Position numbers and translations under genes: made by a program | NCBI GenBank assembly: GCA_023229135.1 | Contig: JALNZT010000035.1 | Span: forward strand, 1-44,424 | Source of the DNA: Bacteroidales bacterium | GTDB lineage: Bacteria; Bacteroidota; Bacteroidia; Bacteroidales; F082 | Direction of reading: 5' to 3' | Length of the DNA: 44,424 nucleotides | Part shown: piece after piece, positions 1 through 7,264 of the stretch | Numbering within the stretch: the stretch's first letter is position 1 | How the letters are laid out: every line of letters starts with the position of its first letter | The notes under the pieces: generated by a model | Databases searched by the model: none | The model's input: only the letters and a program-made list of their open reading frames with translations | Told to the model about the DNA's origin: nothing

Positions 1-122
1 AAGGTACTGGGGCTTTGACCACGAAGTGTGACTTGTTGGGAAAGGCGTTTTACAACACCCTCAAATTCTGGAACTAAAATAATAGCTCGTTCAACAATCG
101 TAAAGGATTTTTTTTCTCGCAT
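1..122 (-). CDS. Tyrosine recombinase, N-terminal fragment (runs off window)
   Basis: The reverse strand opens with ATG at 122 and stays open for 40 codons to the window edge. The peptide begins MREKKSFTIVERA and contains VTLRGQSPST. From memory this resembles the N-terminal SAM-like region of tyrosine recombinases that accompany IS91-type elements in Bacteroidota. No catalytic residues fall inside the window, so the family call rests on about 40 residues. The gene points away from the cassettes to its right. Its arrival may explain why the next gene lacks a 5' end. Confidence 0.5.
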   Translation of the reverse strand, partial: MREKKSFTIVERAIILVPEFEGVVKRLSQQVTLRGQSPST

Positions 123-194
123 AACTATAGAATTAAAATGAATAATGCTGTATGATACGCATTTATAAAAAACCTTACCTTTACTGCATATTAG

Positions 195-797
195 AAAGCT
201 ATCCCGAAGGGATTTAGTTCAACAAAAAGTACTGTTAACAAAAATATTGTATTTACTGACTATCCCAGAATTACCGTATGGGTAGCATCAAAAAACAACA
301 AGAAAATTTATAAGAGAGAGAGTGGTGTTTATTGGGGGTTTGGTGTAAGTTTTGGAGGTGATGAAGTAGCTAATAACCCAAGTGGAGATAATTATAGAGC
401 AGGTGGTGGTGCAATAATGACACTAGGGTATTCTCATTCACTACTTTCTTCAAATTTTGTAGGTAGATATGGGGCTGGAATAAGGTATCAAGGAAGCAAA
501 GACGGCGATGCAAGAAACTTTGGATATCTATCAGAGATAATTATATCATACCAAACAAGGTATATAAATTTAGGTGTTGGAGGTCAAATTGACTTTGGCA
601 ATTCTATAATAGACCTTGATGGCAAAAAATACAATTTTGAAACTGCAATAGGACCAAAATTAATCCTTGAAGGGAGATTCAATGGAATAGGTAGTATTGG
701 TCTTGAATATATCCTTATGAATTTTGTAACAACAGAGGATGAAAAATATAGTGGAAACAGAATAGGACTTTCTGTCAAATTCTTCTTTGGAAAGTAG
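195..797 (+). pseudogene. 5'-truncated outer-membrane beta-barrel-like protein
   Basis: The frame is open from just after an in-frame TAG at 192-194 to the stop at 797, but the first ATG is at 417, in the middle of a conserved-looking stretch (GVYWGFGVSFGG upstream, GAGIRYQ and LGVGGQIDFG downstream). Translation before 417 is plausible protein (DYPRITVWVASKNNKK), so the annotatable 126-residue ORF is only the 3' part. Alternating glycine- and aromatic-rich strands and the final aromatic SVKFFFGK are typical of a small outer-membrane barrel. The start and signal peptide are missing. I read it as the remnant of a cassette gene cut by whatever brought in the recombinase at 1-122. Function unknown. 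Confidence 0.5.
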
Positions 798-813
798 TTG
801 AAACAAGCCCAGC

Positions 814-943
814 AGCTAACAAAAAACATAATGCATGCCGCAGTATCATTTTCATAGAAAATGATTTAGTAAATTTGAAAATACGTAAACCTTAAACATT
901 TATTGAACAAGATGCGGCACGCACCATATTCAAACCGTTAGCC
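814..943 (+). other. attC-like recombination site 1
   Basis: R''-like box AGCTAAC (814-820) and R'-like box GTTAGCC (937-943) bound a 130-nt imperfect inverted repeat. The left arm ATGCATGCCGCA pairs with the right arm TGCGGCACGCACCAT, with mismatches and unequal spacers next to the boxes. An internal hairpin lies at 845-865 (ATCATTTTC/GAAAATGAT). This layout (R''-L''...L'-R', hairpin centre, imperfect stem) matches integron attC sites of the long type. It sits 16 nt after the stop of the truncated gene. The R' box departs from GTTRRRY at one position. Confidence 0.6.
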
Positions 944-1134
944 ACCAATTGAAGGAAACCAAAACGCTGCGGCGTTAAAAAAAAGAGATTTGAATACCGA
1001 AGGAAGCTTATTACGAAATACGAAAATTAAACAATCAATAAAATTCCGGAATAAAGAAGATTACTTCGATAAAAATGTGAGCAGATACGAAGCTCGGTTT
1101 TCAAAACGAAATTTAGCAAATGAAGGCAATCGGT

Positions 1135-1266
1135 ATCTAACAAAGGCTATAGTTCATGCCGCGAATCATTGTAAGCAAAAAGATTGTAGCTTTACACAAA
1201 TTTAAGTGATAAAAATATAATTAATCAATAAAAATGCGGCAGGCACCATAGCCCTGAACGTTATGC
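1135..1266 (+). other. attC-like recombination site 2
   Basis: R''-like ATCTAAC (1135-1141) and R' GTTATGC (1260-1266) enclose a 132-nt imperfect inverted repeat. Left arm GGCTATAGTTCATGCCGC pairs with the complement of right arm GCGGCAGGCACCATAGCC. The right arm resembles that of site 1 (TGCGGCAcGCACCATA / TGCGGCAgGCACCATA), so the sites are related. The unit between sites (938-1260) begins TTAGCCACC and its own R'' flank reads GGTATCTAAC, complementary at 8 of 10 positions, as expected of one cassette. It holds only about 190 bp outside the site and no convincing gene. Confidence 0.6.
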
Positions 1267-1289
1267 AACATTTTAAAACGACATAGTGA

Positions 1290-2177
1290 ATGGCAAAATA
1301 TAACGAACAGACACTGACTAACTGGACAAAGCCACCAAGCGACACAGAGCAGACAAAGCTTGAAAATTCTGAACGGATGGTTAGAGACGCAATTAGTGCA
1401 GACGAAAAATTAAAGCAAAAATCTACTGAAACATTTGGTCAAGGTTCCTATGCTAACAATACCAACGTTAGGCTAAATAGCGACATTGATATTAATGTAA
1501 GATATACAGGTGGCTTCTATTTTGATTTGCCTAAAGATAAAACGAGAGAAGATTTTGGAATTACACCGACTTCATACACATTCTCCGAGTTTAAGGATGA
1601 TGTTGAAAATGCTTTGGTAACAAAATTTGGGAGAAATGATGTCAAGAGAAAAGATAAATGTATAACCATAATTGGGAATAGCTATCGAATTGAAACAGAT
1701 GTTGTGCCTACTTGGAATTATAGGAGATATGCAGAAAATGGAACATTTGTCTTGGGAGCGAAATTTTTCACAGACAGCTTAAACAAAGAAGTTGTAAATT
1801 TTCCAAAACAACATATTCAAAATGGCATTGACAAAAACACAAATACCTATCGGGCATTTAAAAGATTAACACGTCTTCATAGAAAACTTCGTTATAAAAT
1901 GATTGAAGACGGTGAACCCGTAAGTGATAATATCACTTCATTTCTCTTAGAATGTTTGACTTGGAATGTGCCGAACAGCACAATTAATGCCTATAATACT
2001 TGGACGGATAGGCTGAAGCAATCTATCATATATATTCACGAAAAGACTAAAACGGAAGAAGGTTGCAAGGAATGGGGAGAAGTTTCAGAGCTTTTATATT
2101 TATTTGTCGGCAGAAAATGGTCGAGAGAAGACGTTAATGAATATATGGTTCAACTTTGGAATTACTTAGAATATTAG
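1290..2177 (+). CDS. CBASS CD-NTase (cGAS/DncV-like nucleotidyltransferase)
   Basis: Predicted 295-residue nucleotidyltransferase of the cGAS/OAS-like CD-NTase fold, which makes a cyclic (oligo)nucleotide signal upon phage infection. The visible active site is GQGSY around residues 51-54, DID at 65-67 and a third acidic residue D137 in RIETDVVP, the GS...DxD...D pattern of polymerase-beta-type NTases. The helical C-terminal half is OAS1-like. The next gene starts 3 nt after the stop and encodes a Cap15-type effector, which fixes the role as CBASS. No Cap2/Cap3 ubiquitin-like genes accompany it, so this is a minimal two-gene (type I) system. Product nucleotide and clade cannot be read from sequence alone. 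ATG at 1290 follows a short AT-rich leader right after attC-like site 2. Confidence 0.86.
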   Translation: MAKYNEQTLTNWTKPPSDTEQTKLENSERMVRDAISADEKLKQKSTETFGQGSYANNTNVRLNSDIDINVRYTGGFYFDLPKDKTREDFGITPTSYTFSEFKDDVENALVTKFGRNDVKRKDKCITIIGNSYRIETDVVPTWNYRRYAENGTFVLGAKFFTDSLNKEVVNFPKQHIQNGIDKNTNTYRAFKRLTRLHRKLRYKMIEDGEPVSDNITSFLLECLTWNVPNSTINAYNTWTDRLKQSIIYIHEKTKTEEGCKEWGEVSELLYLFVGRKWSREDVNEYMVQLWNYLEY

Positions 2178-2180
2178 ACT

Positions 2181-2771
2181 ATGGTAAAACATAACATTAG
2201 AATTTTCGCTTTTGCAATCTTGGGACTTGCATTTATCGTGTATGCTACAATTTTCCTATTAACTCAAAATCTTGACAGCATCGACATTCACAAAGCAATC
2301 ACACATGTTTCAACAACTATTTCAATAAATATAATTCTATGGATGATTTTTATAGCTTGGGGTTGGAAGCTGAAAATATTTTATCCTTGGCTTGTTCCAT
2401 TTCCAAATCTTTCAGGCGATTGGGAGGGGAATATAAAATCAAACTGGAAAGAGAAAGAACTTGAACCTATTCCAATTGAAGTTTCAATTACTCAAAACTT
2501 CTTCAATGTTCAAGTGCGTATAAAAACAAAAGAAAGTCGTAGTTACAGCATCGGTGCCTCTTTTGACATTGACAATGAAAGAGGTTTTCAACAAATATAT
2601 TACACTTACTTGAACTCTCCGAAAGCGGGAGTTAGAGAAAGAAGTGAAATACATTACGGCTCGACAATTTTAAACTTTGACGGTTTTAAAGTAACAAAAA
2701 TGGACGGGGAATATTGGACGGACAGAGAAACAACAGGAGAAATCACATTAACAAAGAAAAACGTTGCATAA
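2181..2771 (+). CDS. Cap15-type CBASS effector (TM helices plus beta-barrel)
   Basis: A 196-residue protein with two hydrophobic helices (about residues 7-27 and 45-62), then a soluble beta-rich domain starting at FPNLSGDWEGNIKS and ending near GEITLTKKNV. The order (two transmembrane helices, then a compact barrel opening with LSGxWEG) matches Cap15, whose barrel binds a cyclic dinucleotide and whose membrane segment then disrupts the inner membrane to abort infection. It follows the CD-NTase by 3 nt and is surely cotranscribed and functionally coupled. Its stop codon overlaps the GTTGCATAA box that would form the 3' cassette boundary. Family call is by pattern recognition; an unrelated two-TM effector with a similar barrel is the alternative. 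Confidence 0.8.
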   Translation: MVKHNIRIFAFAILGLAFIVYATIFLLTQNLDSIDIHKAITHVSTTISINIILWMIFIAWGWKLKIFYPWLVPFPNLSGDWEGNIKSNWKEKELEPIPIEVSITQNFFNVQVRIKTKESRSYSIGASFDIDNERGFQQIYYTYLNSPKAGVRERSEIHYGSTILNFDGFKVTKMDGEYWTDRETTGEITLTKKNVA

Positions 2772-3024
2772 TAAATAGGACTCTAAGGGGGTCGTCAAAA
2801 AGCTATTAATAAACGTACTTTTTTACCGACGGTAAATCTATTGCAAAAAATCAATGTTTTTTGACGACCTCCATACTTCGGCTTCGCTCAGAATATATGT
2901 TGAACCTGCCTACCAAGGCACGCCAGACAGGTCATAGTATGTACTTAGTAAAAGGATTGCTTGTTTCCTCTTTTTTGAGGAGCATTTACTCCGGTATGGG
3001 TGGCACACTATGGCCGGTATGTCC
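2769..3024 (+). repeat. Direct repeat copy A flanking the toxin-antitoxin pair
   Basis: About 255 bp starting TAATAAATAG and ending near CCGGTATGTCC; it recurs at 3750-4013. Shared blocks include TCGTCAAAAAGCT, AACGTACTTTTTTACCGAC, GTAAATCTATTGC, AAGGCACGCCAG and GGATTGCTTGTTTCCTC. Copy A also contains a hairpin (GGTCGTCAAAAA ... TTTTTTGACGACC, about 2790-2876) that is decayed in copy B. No ORF is supported inside. It may be a MITE-like or dispersed intergenic element; the segment ACTTCGGCTTCGCTCAG resembles short repeats seen in many Bacteroidota genomes. Confidence 0.8.
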
Positions 3025-3078
3025 ACATTAGCGCACATTTAAAATCTGCTAATTGTTTACATATAACAAAACTTTTTG

Positions 3079-3086
3079 TATATTTG
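3079..3086 (+). promoter_or_regulatory. Probable promoter of the toxin-antitoxin operon
   Basis: TATATTTG is an exact fit to the Bacteroidota -7 element TAnnTTTG. TTGTTTAC at 3053-3060 lies about 18 nt upstream, the right place for the -33 element. The toxin ATG is 25 nt downstream. Confidence 0.55.
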
Positions 3087-3110
3087 CTCTTTAAAGTATT
3101 TTAGCAAAGA

Positions 3111-3452
3111 ATGATTAAAAGATTTGAAACAAAATTACTTGAAGAGGCATTTGAATTTATTGAAAAGCAAAATCTAAAAGTTAGAAAGAAAATATTTCAA
3201 AATATAAGACGTGCGGAACAGCAATCTGACCCAAAATTCTTTAAAAAATTAACGGATGAAATATGGGAATTTAGAACGCTATATTCAGGAATTCAATATC
3301 GACTTCTCGCTTTTTGGGATAAAGACAATAAAACCGAGATATTAGTTTTTGCTACACACGGAATTATTAAGAAAATAAGTAAAGTAGATAAAAAAGAAAT
3401 CGATAAAGCTCTCAAGATTAGAAAAATATATTTTAAAAATAAAAAGACATGA
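3111..3452 (+). CDS. RelE/HigB-type toxin (phage Gp49-like family)
   Basis: A 113-residue basic protein of the RelE/ParE superfamily, Gp49-like branch, expected to be a ribosome-dependent mRNA interferase. Family features are the IWEFRTLYSGIQYRLLAF core strand pair and the late ATHGIIKKISKVDKKEI segment, where the basic residues that act on mRNA usually lie. Toxin-first gene order and a 4-nt ATGA overlap with the next gene are typical of HigBA. It has its own TAnnTTTG promoter. The pair lies between two direct repeats, suggesting that it was acquired as a unit. Confidence 0.85.
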   Translation: MIKRFETKLLEEAFEFIEKQNLKVRKKIFQNIRRAEQQSDPKFFKKLTDEIWEFRTLYSGIQYRLLAFWDKDNKTEILVFATHGIIKKISKVDKKEIDKALKIRKIYFKNKKT

Positions 3453-3736
3453 AAAGTTACTCCTTAGACCAAGCAGAAGACCTTTTAATTGGAAAAAAGG
3501 GAACTGAGGAAAGAGAAGAATATGAACTTGAGTTAAAACTTGAACTGATTGGCGATATGATAAAAACAGCCCGAAAAAAAAGAAAACTGACTCAGGAACA
3601 ATTAGGTGAATTAGTTGGGGTTAAAAAAGCCCAAATCTCAAGACTTGAAAATAGTACAGGAAATGTGACATTTGAAACTGTTATGCGAATTTTTAACGCC
3701 TTAGGAGCGAAACTAAACCTTAACATACAGATATAA
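3449..3736 (+). CDS. XRE-family antitoxin (HigA-like)
   Basis: A 95-residue protein with an acidic, glutamate-rich N-terminal segment (about 1-34) and an XRE/Cro helix-turn-helix at about 38-90; TQEQLGELVGVKKAQISRLE is the diagnostic HTH. It should neutralise the preceding toxin and autorepress the shared promoter at 3079. ATG overlaps the toxin stop (ATGA), implying translational coupling. No second regulator is nearby. The 3' end runs straight into direct repeat copy B. Confidence 0.88.
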   Translation: MKSYSLDQAEDLLIGKKGTEEREEYELELKLELIGDMIKTARKKRKLTQEQLGELVGVKKAQISRLENSTGNVTFETVMRIFNALGAKLNLNIQI

Positions 3737-3749
3737 AAAAAACGAGTGG

Positions 3750-4013
3750 TAATAAATAGAACGCTAAGCATATCGTCAAAAAGCTTTTATCAAACGTACT
3801 TTTTTACCGACAGTAAATCTATTGCGAAAAATCAATTTTTTTTCAACCTCCATACTTCGGATTCGCTCAGTAATTATGTTGAACCTTTTGCTAAGGCACG
3901 CCAGGTAGGCTGCATCCTGTATTAGTATGACTTAGTAAAGGAATTGCTTGTTTCCTCTTTTTGAGGGGCGTTTTGCTCCGGTTTGAGTGGCACAAGATGG
4001 AACGGTATATCCC
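3750..4013 (+). repeat. Direct repeat copy B flanking the toxin-antitoxin pair
   Basis: Second, more diverged copy of the element at 2769-3024, again beginning TAATAAATAG a few bases after a stop codon and ending near ACGGTATATCC. The central hairpin arm TTTTTTGACGACC of copy A is broken here (TTTTTTTTCAACC). Equal orientation means that recombination between the copies would excise the toxin-antitoxin operon as a circle. A small open frame across its right end (3983-4195) has no coding support. Confidence 0.8.
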
Positions 4014-4035
4014 CCTCAAACTCCTTTACAATCCC

Positions 4036-4072
4036 AAAAGTCAGGGACGGAAGCCTTCCGTCCCTGACTTTT
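4036..4072. terminator. Strong bidirectional hairpin terminator
   Basis: An 18-bp perfect inverted repeat (AAAAGTCAGGGACGGAAG and its complement) around a single C. A-run and T-run at the two ends make it usable from both strands. It lies 8 nt past the stop of the reverse-strand protease gene and insulates that gene from the repeat region. Confidence 0.85.
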
Positions 4073-4079
4073 GTCGTCA

Positions 4080-6545
4080 CTAATTTTCGAGTAATAACAT
4101 TTTCCTGCTGGAAACCTGATTTTCAATACGTAAGATGCAGAAGTATATCCCCGCATTCATTTTGCGTGTGCTTTCATCTGTTCCGTTCCAGCTAATTTGT
4201 TTCTTTCCGGCAGGCTGATATTCATCAACCAAAGTATTGATTTTCCTTCCTGTTACGTCATAAATTATCAGTGAAACCTGTGTTCCCTGGCTCAATTCAT
4301 ATTCAATGGAAGTGTGGGAAAGGAAAGGGTTGGGATAACTTGCAAGCTTTAGCGAGGCGTTTTCCGTAAGTTCGGTGGCTCCTGTGGTGAGGTCATCTAC
4401 ACCAAAAATCTGCACATCGTCAATATTCCAGCCGCAATAAGCCCAGCCTCCGTCAGTGCTTCCCATGGTCCAGCGCAGGTAAACCGTTTCCTGGTTGTCG
4501 GCAATGGCAGAAATATCCAGCACAGATTCTTCCCATTCTCCTGCCGTCATTTCGGCTTCGTTGGCCCATATTGTTGTCCAGTTCAGGCCATCATTGCTGA
4601 CCCTTACATAAGCATGGTCATAATTAGGCGATTCAACGCCCAGCCAACGCATAAATTTGAGCTGCATACCATAACTATTGGCGCAATTGATAGCGGTTGA
4701 AGTAAGGTGTTTCTCGGGCATATTATTGCTATAATCTCCCGCGAGGTTATAACCATAAACATTATCTCCTGTATAGCCCGAAGTGGGATCAGGAGAACCA
4801 TGAGCTCCGCCAAGTCCCTGTGGCTGACCAAAGGCCCAATTCGACTCGGTAGTCCAGCCGGGATTTTCATCAAAAGGCCATTCGTATTTTAATTCGCCAG
4901 CACCGACAATAAGGACAACTTCCCGCTCGGTATCTCCAATATGTCCGCTGTTATTAATAATTTGCACTGTTGTTGGGTAAGCTCCAGCAGCCAGTGTATT
5001 GGCTTGCGCATTGATTTCGAAAGTGATATCAGCAGTTTCGCCTGCATTGAGCGTCCCTTGCAGGTTTCCTGATAAACTTAACCAATCGGCAGCATATTCA
5101 GTGTTCACTTCATAATCCATCGGCTCTACTCCCTTATTTTCGAGCGTATATACCTTGCTTTCAGGATTGAAGATGCCACCAACATCTCCTTTTGGATGGA
5201 AACTTTCTGCAGGACTTACTTTCATTCCCGTCATAGTAGTTAAGGCCTTCACACAAAAATTCCCCGTATGCTGATAACCTGCCGGTTCCTCATAGTCGTA
5301 AAAATCCAGCCATTCATCATCAAGCTTATAATAGCTTTCATCTTGTTTGGCGGCTGATTCTACGATCGTTCTGTATTTGGCACCCAGCAATACCGGCACA
5401 TCGGAGGTGCGGTCGTAAGCGTAGCCTCCATCAGAGACTGTGAGCTGTACATAGAAATCATCATCAGGAATAATATTCACCATACTGTCCAGGTCAATGG
5501 TGTGAAAGCCTCTTATTGCAATTTCTCCTTGAGCTGTAGTAAGTATATTATGCAACTGACTGCCGTCAAAGTCATCATAAACCTTAACTGAAAAGCTCAC
5601 ATTATCCACGGCGGTAAAAAAGCTGACTGCTTTCAGGGTTTCATGGCCCTGACCGATAAATTTATTAAATACAGCAGTCGTGCCATTCAGTGTATCCCGG
5701 AAGCCGTGATAATCATGGTAATAAACATTGTCATATTGCATAGGTTCTACATTACTGTATGTGATTGCACCCATCTCAGGATGGCGTACGCTGTGTTTAT
5801 CATAATAGGATATCCAGAAAAAACCATCATCGCCCCAAGCTGAACCCCAGCTGTTTTTAACCAACCATGCGCCCGGCAGCGGAGCTTGTGTAACTTTGTT
5901 ATCATCCCAGCCAATGATGGCCACGGCATGATTTGGATCCATGTAATTAGAAGGCGGCTGATAGTGAATCGTGTTGTTCATAAAAGAGTCGTCATAACAC
6001 ATGCAGGTGCCCATCACACCGTTATCCATAATGTGCTGTTTTACAGTATTTATGTTTTCCAGGTTATCGCCAATGGTTAACCATTCTACATTTCTTGGGT
6101 AGAAATAATGGTACGAATCGAGGTGACGTGCCGGCGGAGTGGCATAAGATGGTGCGTCAATATCTCTCACAGCACCTTCGCCTCTGGAGAGGTAAGCGGA
6201 GGTAACCATATAGTCACCGCCCTGATGCACTTCCAGTCCGCTTCCCGAAGGTGGATCAATATCATCATTGTGGTGGTCGTTAAATCCACACCACCAATCC
6301 AGGTGATATTCAGCTAAATTTGGTTCGCCTGCTTCTCCGGCATCGGCCCAAACTCCGGTCATAATGAGGTTGCTTTCTATTGCTGCCAGGGCACCGTGCG
6401 TCCAACAGGTGCCACCTTGCTGACTTTTTACGGAAGTTACGTAATTAACACCAGCTACGTTGCGCAGATCATAGGTGGAAGGAATTTGAGCGAACACGCC
6501 TAAAGAGGCCAGTAGAGCAATACATGCCAGAAGAGATTTTTTCAT
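4080..6545 (-). CDS. Secreted C1A papain-like cysteine protease with T9SS sorting domain
   Basis: An 821-residue exported protease. A signal peptide (residues 1-19, cleavage after VFA) is followed by a papain-type catalytic domain: QQGGTCWTHGA with nucleophile C47, NHAVAIIGWDD with H206, and LVKNSWGSAWGDDGFFW with N231. After it come a beta-sandwich typical of this subfamily (about 270-445), a BACON/Ig-like anchor domain (about 450-550, TLNAGETADITFEINA), a jelly-roll near 555-725 and a type IX sorting domain (SYPNPF ... GIYFCILRIENQ ... KMLLLEN). It should therefore be secreted through the T9SS and attached to the cell surface or released. The catalytic triad is intact. Single-gene unit with its own terminator. 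Confidence 0.92.
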   Translation of the reverse strand: MKKSLLACIALLASLGVFAQIPSTYDLRNVAGVNYVTSVKSQQGGTCWTHGALAAIESNLIMTGVWADAGEAGEPNLAEYHLDWWCGFNDHHNDDIDPPSGSGLEVHQGGDYMVTSAYLSRGEGAVRDIDAPSYATPPARHLDSYHYFYPRNVEWLTIGDNLENINTVKQHIMDNGVMGTCMCYDDSFMNNTIHYQPPSNYMDPNHAVAIIGWDDNKVTQAPLPGAWLVKNSWGSAWGDDGFFWISYYDKHSVRHPEMGAITYSNVEPMQYDNVYYHDYHGFRDTLNGTTAVFNKFIGQGHETLKAVSFFTAVDNVSFSVKVYDDFDGSQLHNILTTAQGEIAIRGFHTIDLDSMVNIIPDDDFYVQLTVSDGGYAYDRTSDVPVLLGAKYRTIVESAAKQDESYYKLDDEWLDFYDYEEPAGYQHTGNFCVKALTTMTGMKVSPAESFHPKGDVGGIFNPESKVYTLENKGVEPMDYEVNTEYAADWLSLSGNLQGTLNAGETADITFEINAQANTLAAGAYPTTVQIINNSGHIGDTEREVVLIVGAGELKYEWPFDENPGWTTESNWAFGQPQGLGGAHGSPDPTSGYTGDNVYGYNLAGDYSNNMPEKHLTSTAINCANSYGMQLKFMRWLGVESPNYDHAYVRVSNDGLNWTTIWANEAEMTAGEWEESVLDISAIADNQETVYLRWTMGSTDGGWAYCGWNIDDVQIFGVDDLTTGATELTENASLKLASYPNPFLSHTSIEYELSQGTQVSLIIYDVTGRKINTLVDEYQPAGKKQISWNGTDESTRKMNAGIYFCILRIENQVSSRKMLLLEN

Positions 6546-6844
6546 GAATTTGGTTTTTCAATTTATCGGCTTCGAAGTTATGAAAAAATCACCGTGTGTT
6601 TGAAAATAGGAGCTGTTTTTTAAGAAATTGACAAATCTAAAAGCTCAAACTGTTTTTGTATGCGTATTGGCAGGAAAATGGTTTGCTTATCTTGATCCTG
6701 TTTTAAGTTTACTTTTACTGTAAACCTATTTCAGGACAAGGCAGGCGTTCTCTGTTGTTAATTCAATAAGTAACGAATTAACAAGAATTAATGAAACTAA
6801 TTTCTCCATGTTAAAATTTGTTTGTAATATTGTTGCCTAATGGC
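6546..6844. other. Divergent intergenic region
   Basis: About 300 bp between the start of the reverse-strand protease and the HEPN operon. It should hold both promoters. The only candidate seen for the forward side is TAATATTG at 6825-6832, one mismatch from TAnnTTTG. No ORF, repeat or strong hairpin was found. Confidence 0.4.
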
Positions 6845-7264
6845 ATGAAAATGAGTGATTGGAAATTAAAATCCGAGAAAAACATTAAAGGAGCTGAATT
6901 GTTGATAAAAAATTCTTTATGTTCTTCTAGTGTTCATTGCTCATATTATAGCAATGTTCAATTGATGCTACATATTTTATTTGCTGACTTTGGAAAGACT
7001 GAAAAAGAGATTGAAAGTGAAGCAAAACAAGGTTCTGTTGACGAACAAGGATACCATAATTGGTTGAAGAATACAATAACAAGAGAGTTGACGAAAAGGG
7101 ATTTTATGATAGTTCGAGATTTTAACAATTTTTTTGGACAGTTAAAAGCATTAAGAATAAAAGGAGATTATAAAAACTCACTTATTAGTGAAAGTAAAGC
7201 AATAGATGCAGTTAGTTTTTCAAGAAATATAAATGAAATCTTACAAGAAAAATTTAGTATATGA
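6845..7264 (+). CDS. HEPN-like domain protein (putative toxin of a three-gene module)
   Basis: About 139 residues from ATG 6845 (ATG 6851 is equally possible; a TTG at 6818 is less likely). All-helical, with MSDWKLKSEKNIKGAELLIK and a second helix SSVHCSYYSNVQLMLHIL, which are HEPN-like, then a helix around RDFNNFFGQLKALRIKGDYK. HEPN proteins are often RNases in toxin-antitoxin and defence systems, but I do not see a clear RxxxxH catalytic motif, so activity is uncertain; it could be a structural or sensor HEPN. Its stop overlaps the next start (ATGA). It is more AT-rich than the flanking protease and transporter genes, consistent with acquisition. Confidence 0.6.
   Translation: MKMSDWKLKSEKNIKGAELLIKNSLCSSSVHCSYYSNVQLMLHILFADFGKTEKEIESEAKQGSVDEQGYHNWLKNTITRELTKRDFMIVRDFNNFFGQLKALRIKGDYKNSLISESKAIDAVSFSRNINEILQEKFSI

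Larger units (their letters stand above)
1261..2772 (+). mobile_element. Cassette-like unit carrying the CBASS operon
   Basis: The unit starts at the recombination point of attC-like site 2 (TTATGCAAC) and ends with GTTGCATAA immediately after the Cap15-like gene. These two nonamers are exact reverse complements, as the 5' end and R'' box of one integron cassette are. The rest of the expected attC stem to the right is not recognisable: the sequence passes directly into the direct repeat at 2769, so the 3' site looks replaced or interrupted. Both genes are on the same strand, and the leader before the first start is only about 30 nt, the usual compact cassette design. Confidence 0.5.

Noticed and set aside
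990..1205. Small TTG-started ORF of 71 codons in the second cassette-like unit
   Set aside because: No family resemblance, weak start, and its last 20 codons lie within the attC-like left arm at 1135-1160.
3983..4195. Plus-strand ORF across repeat copy B and the protease gene end
   Set aside because: It crosses the terminator hairpin and the antisense of a firm CDS.
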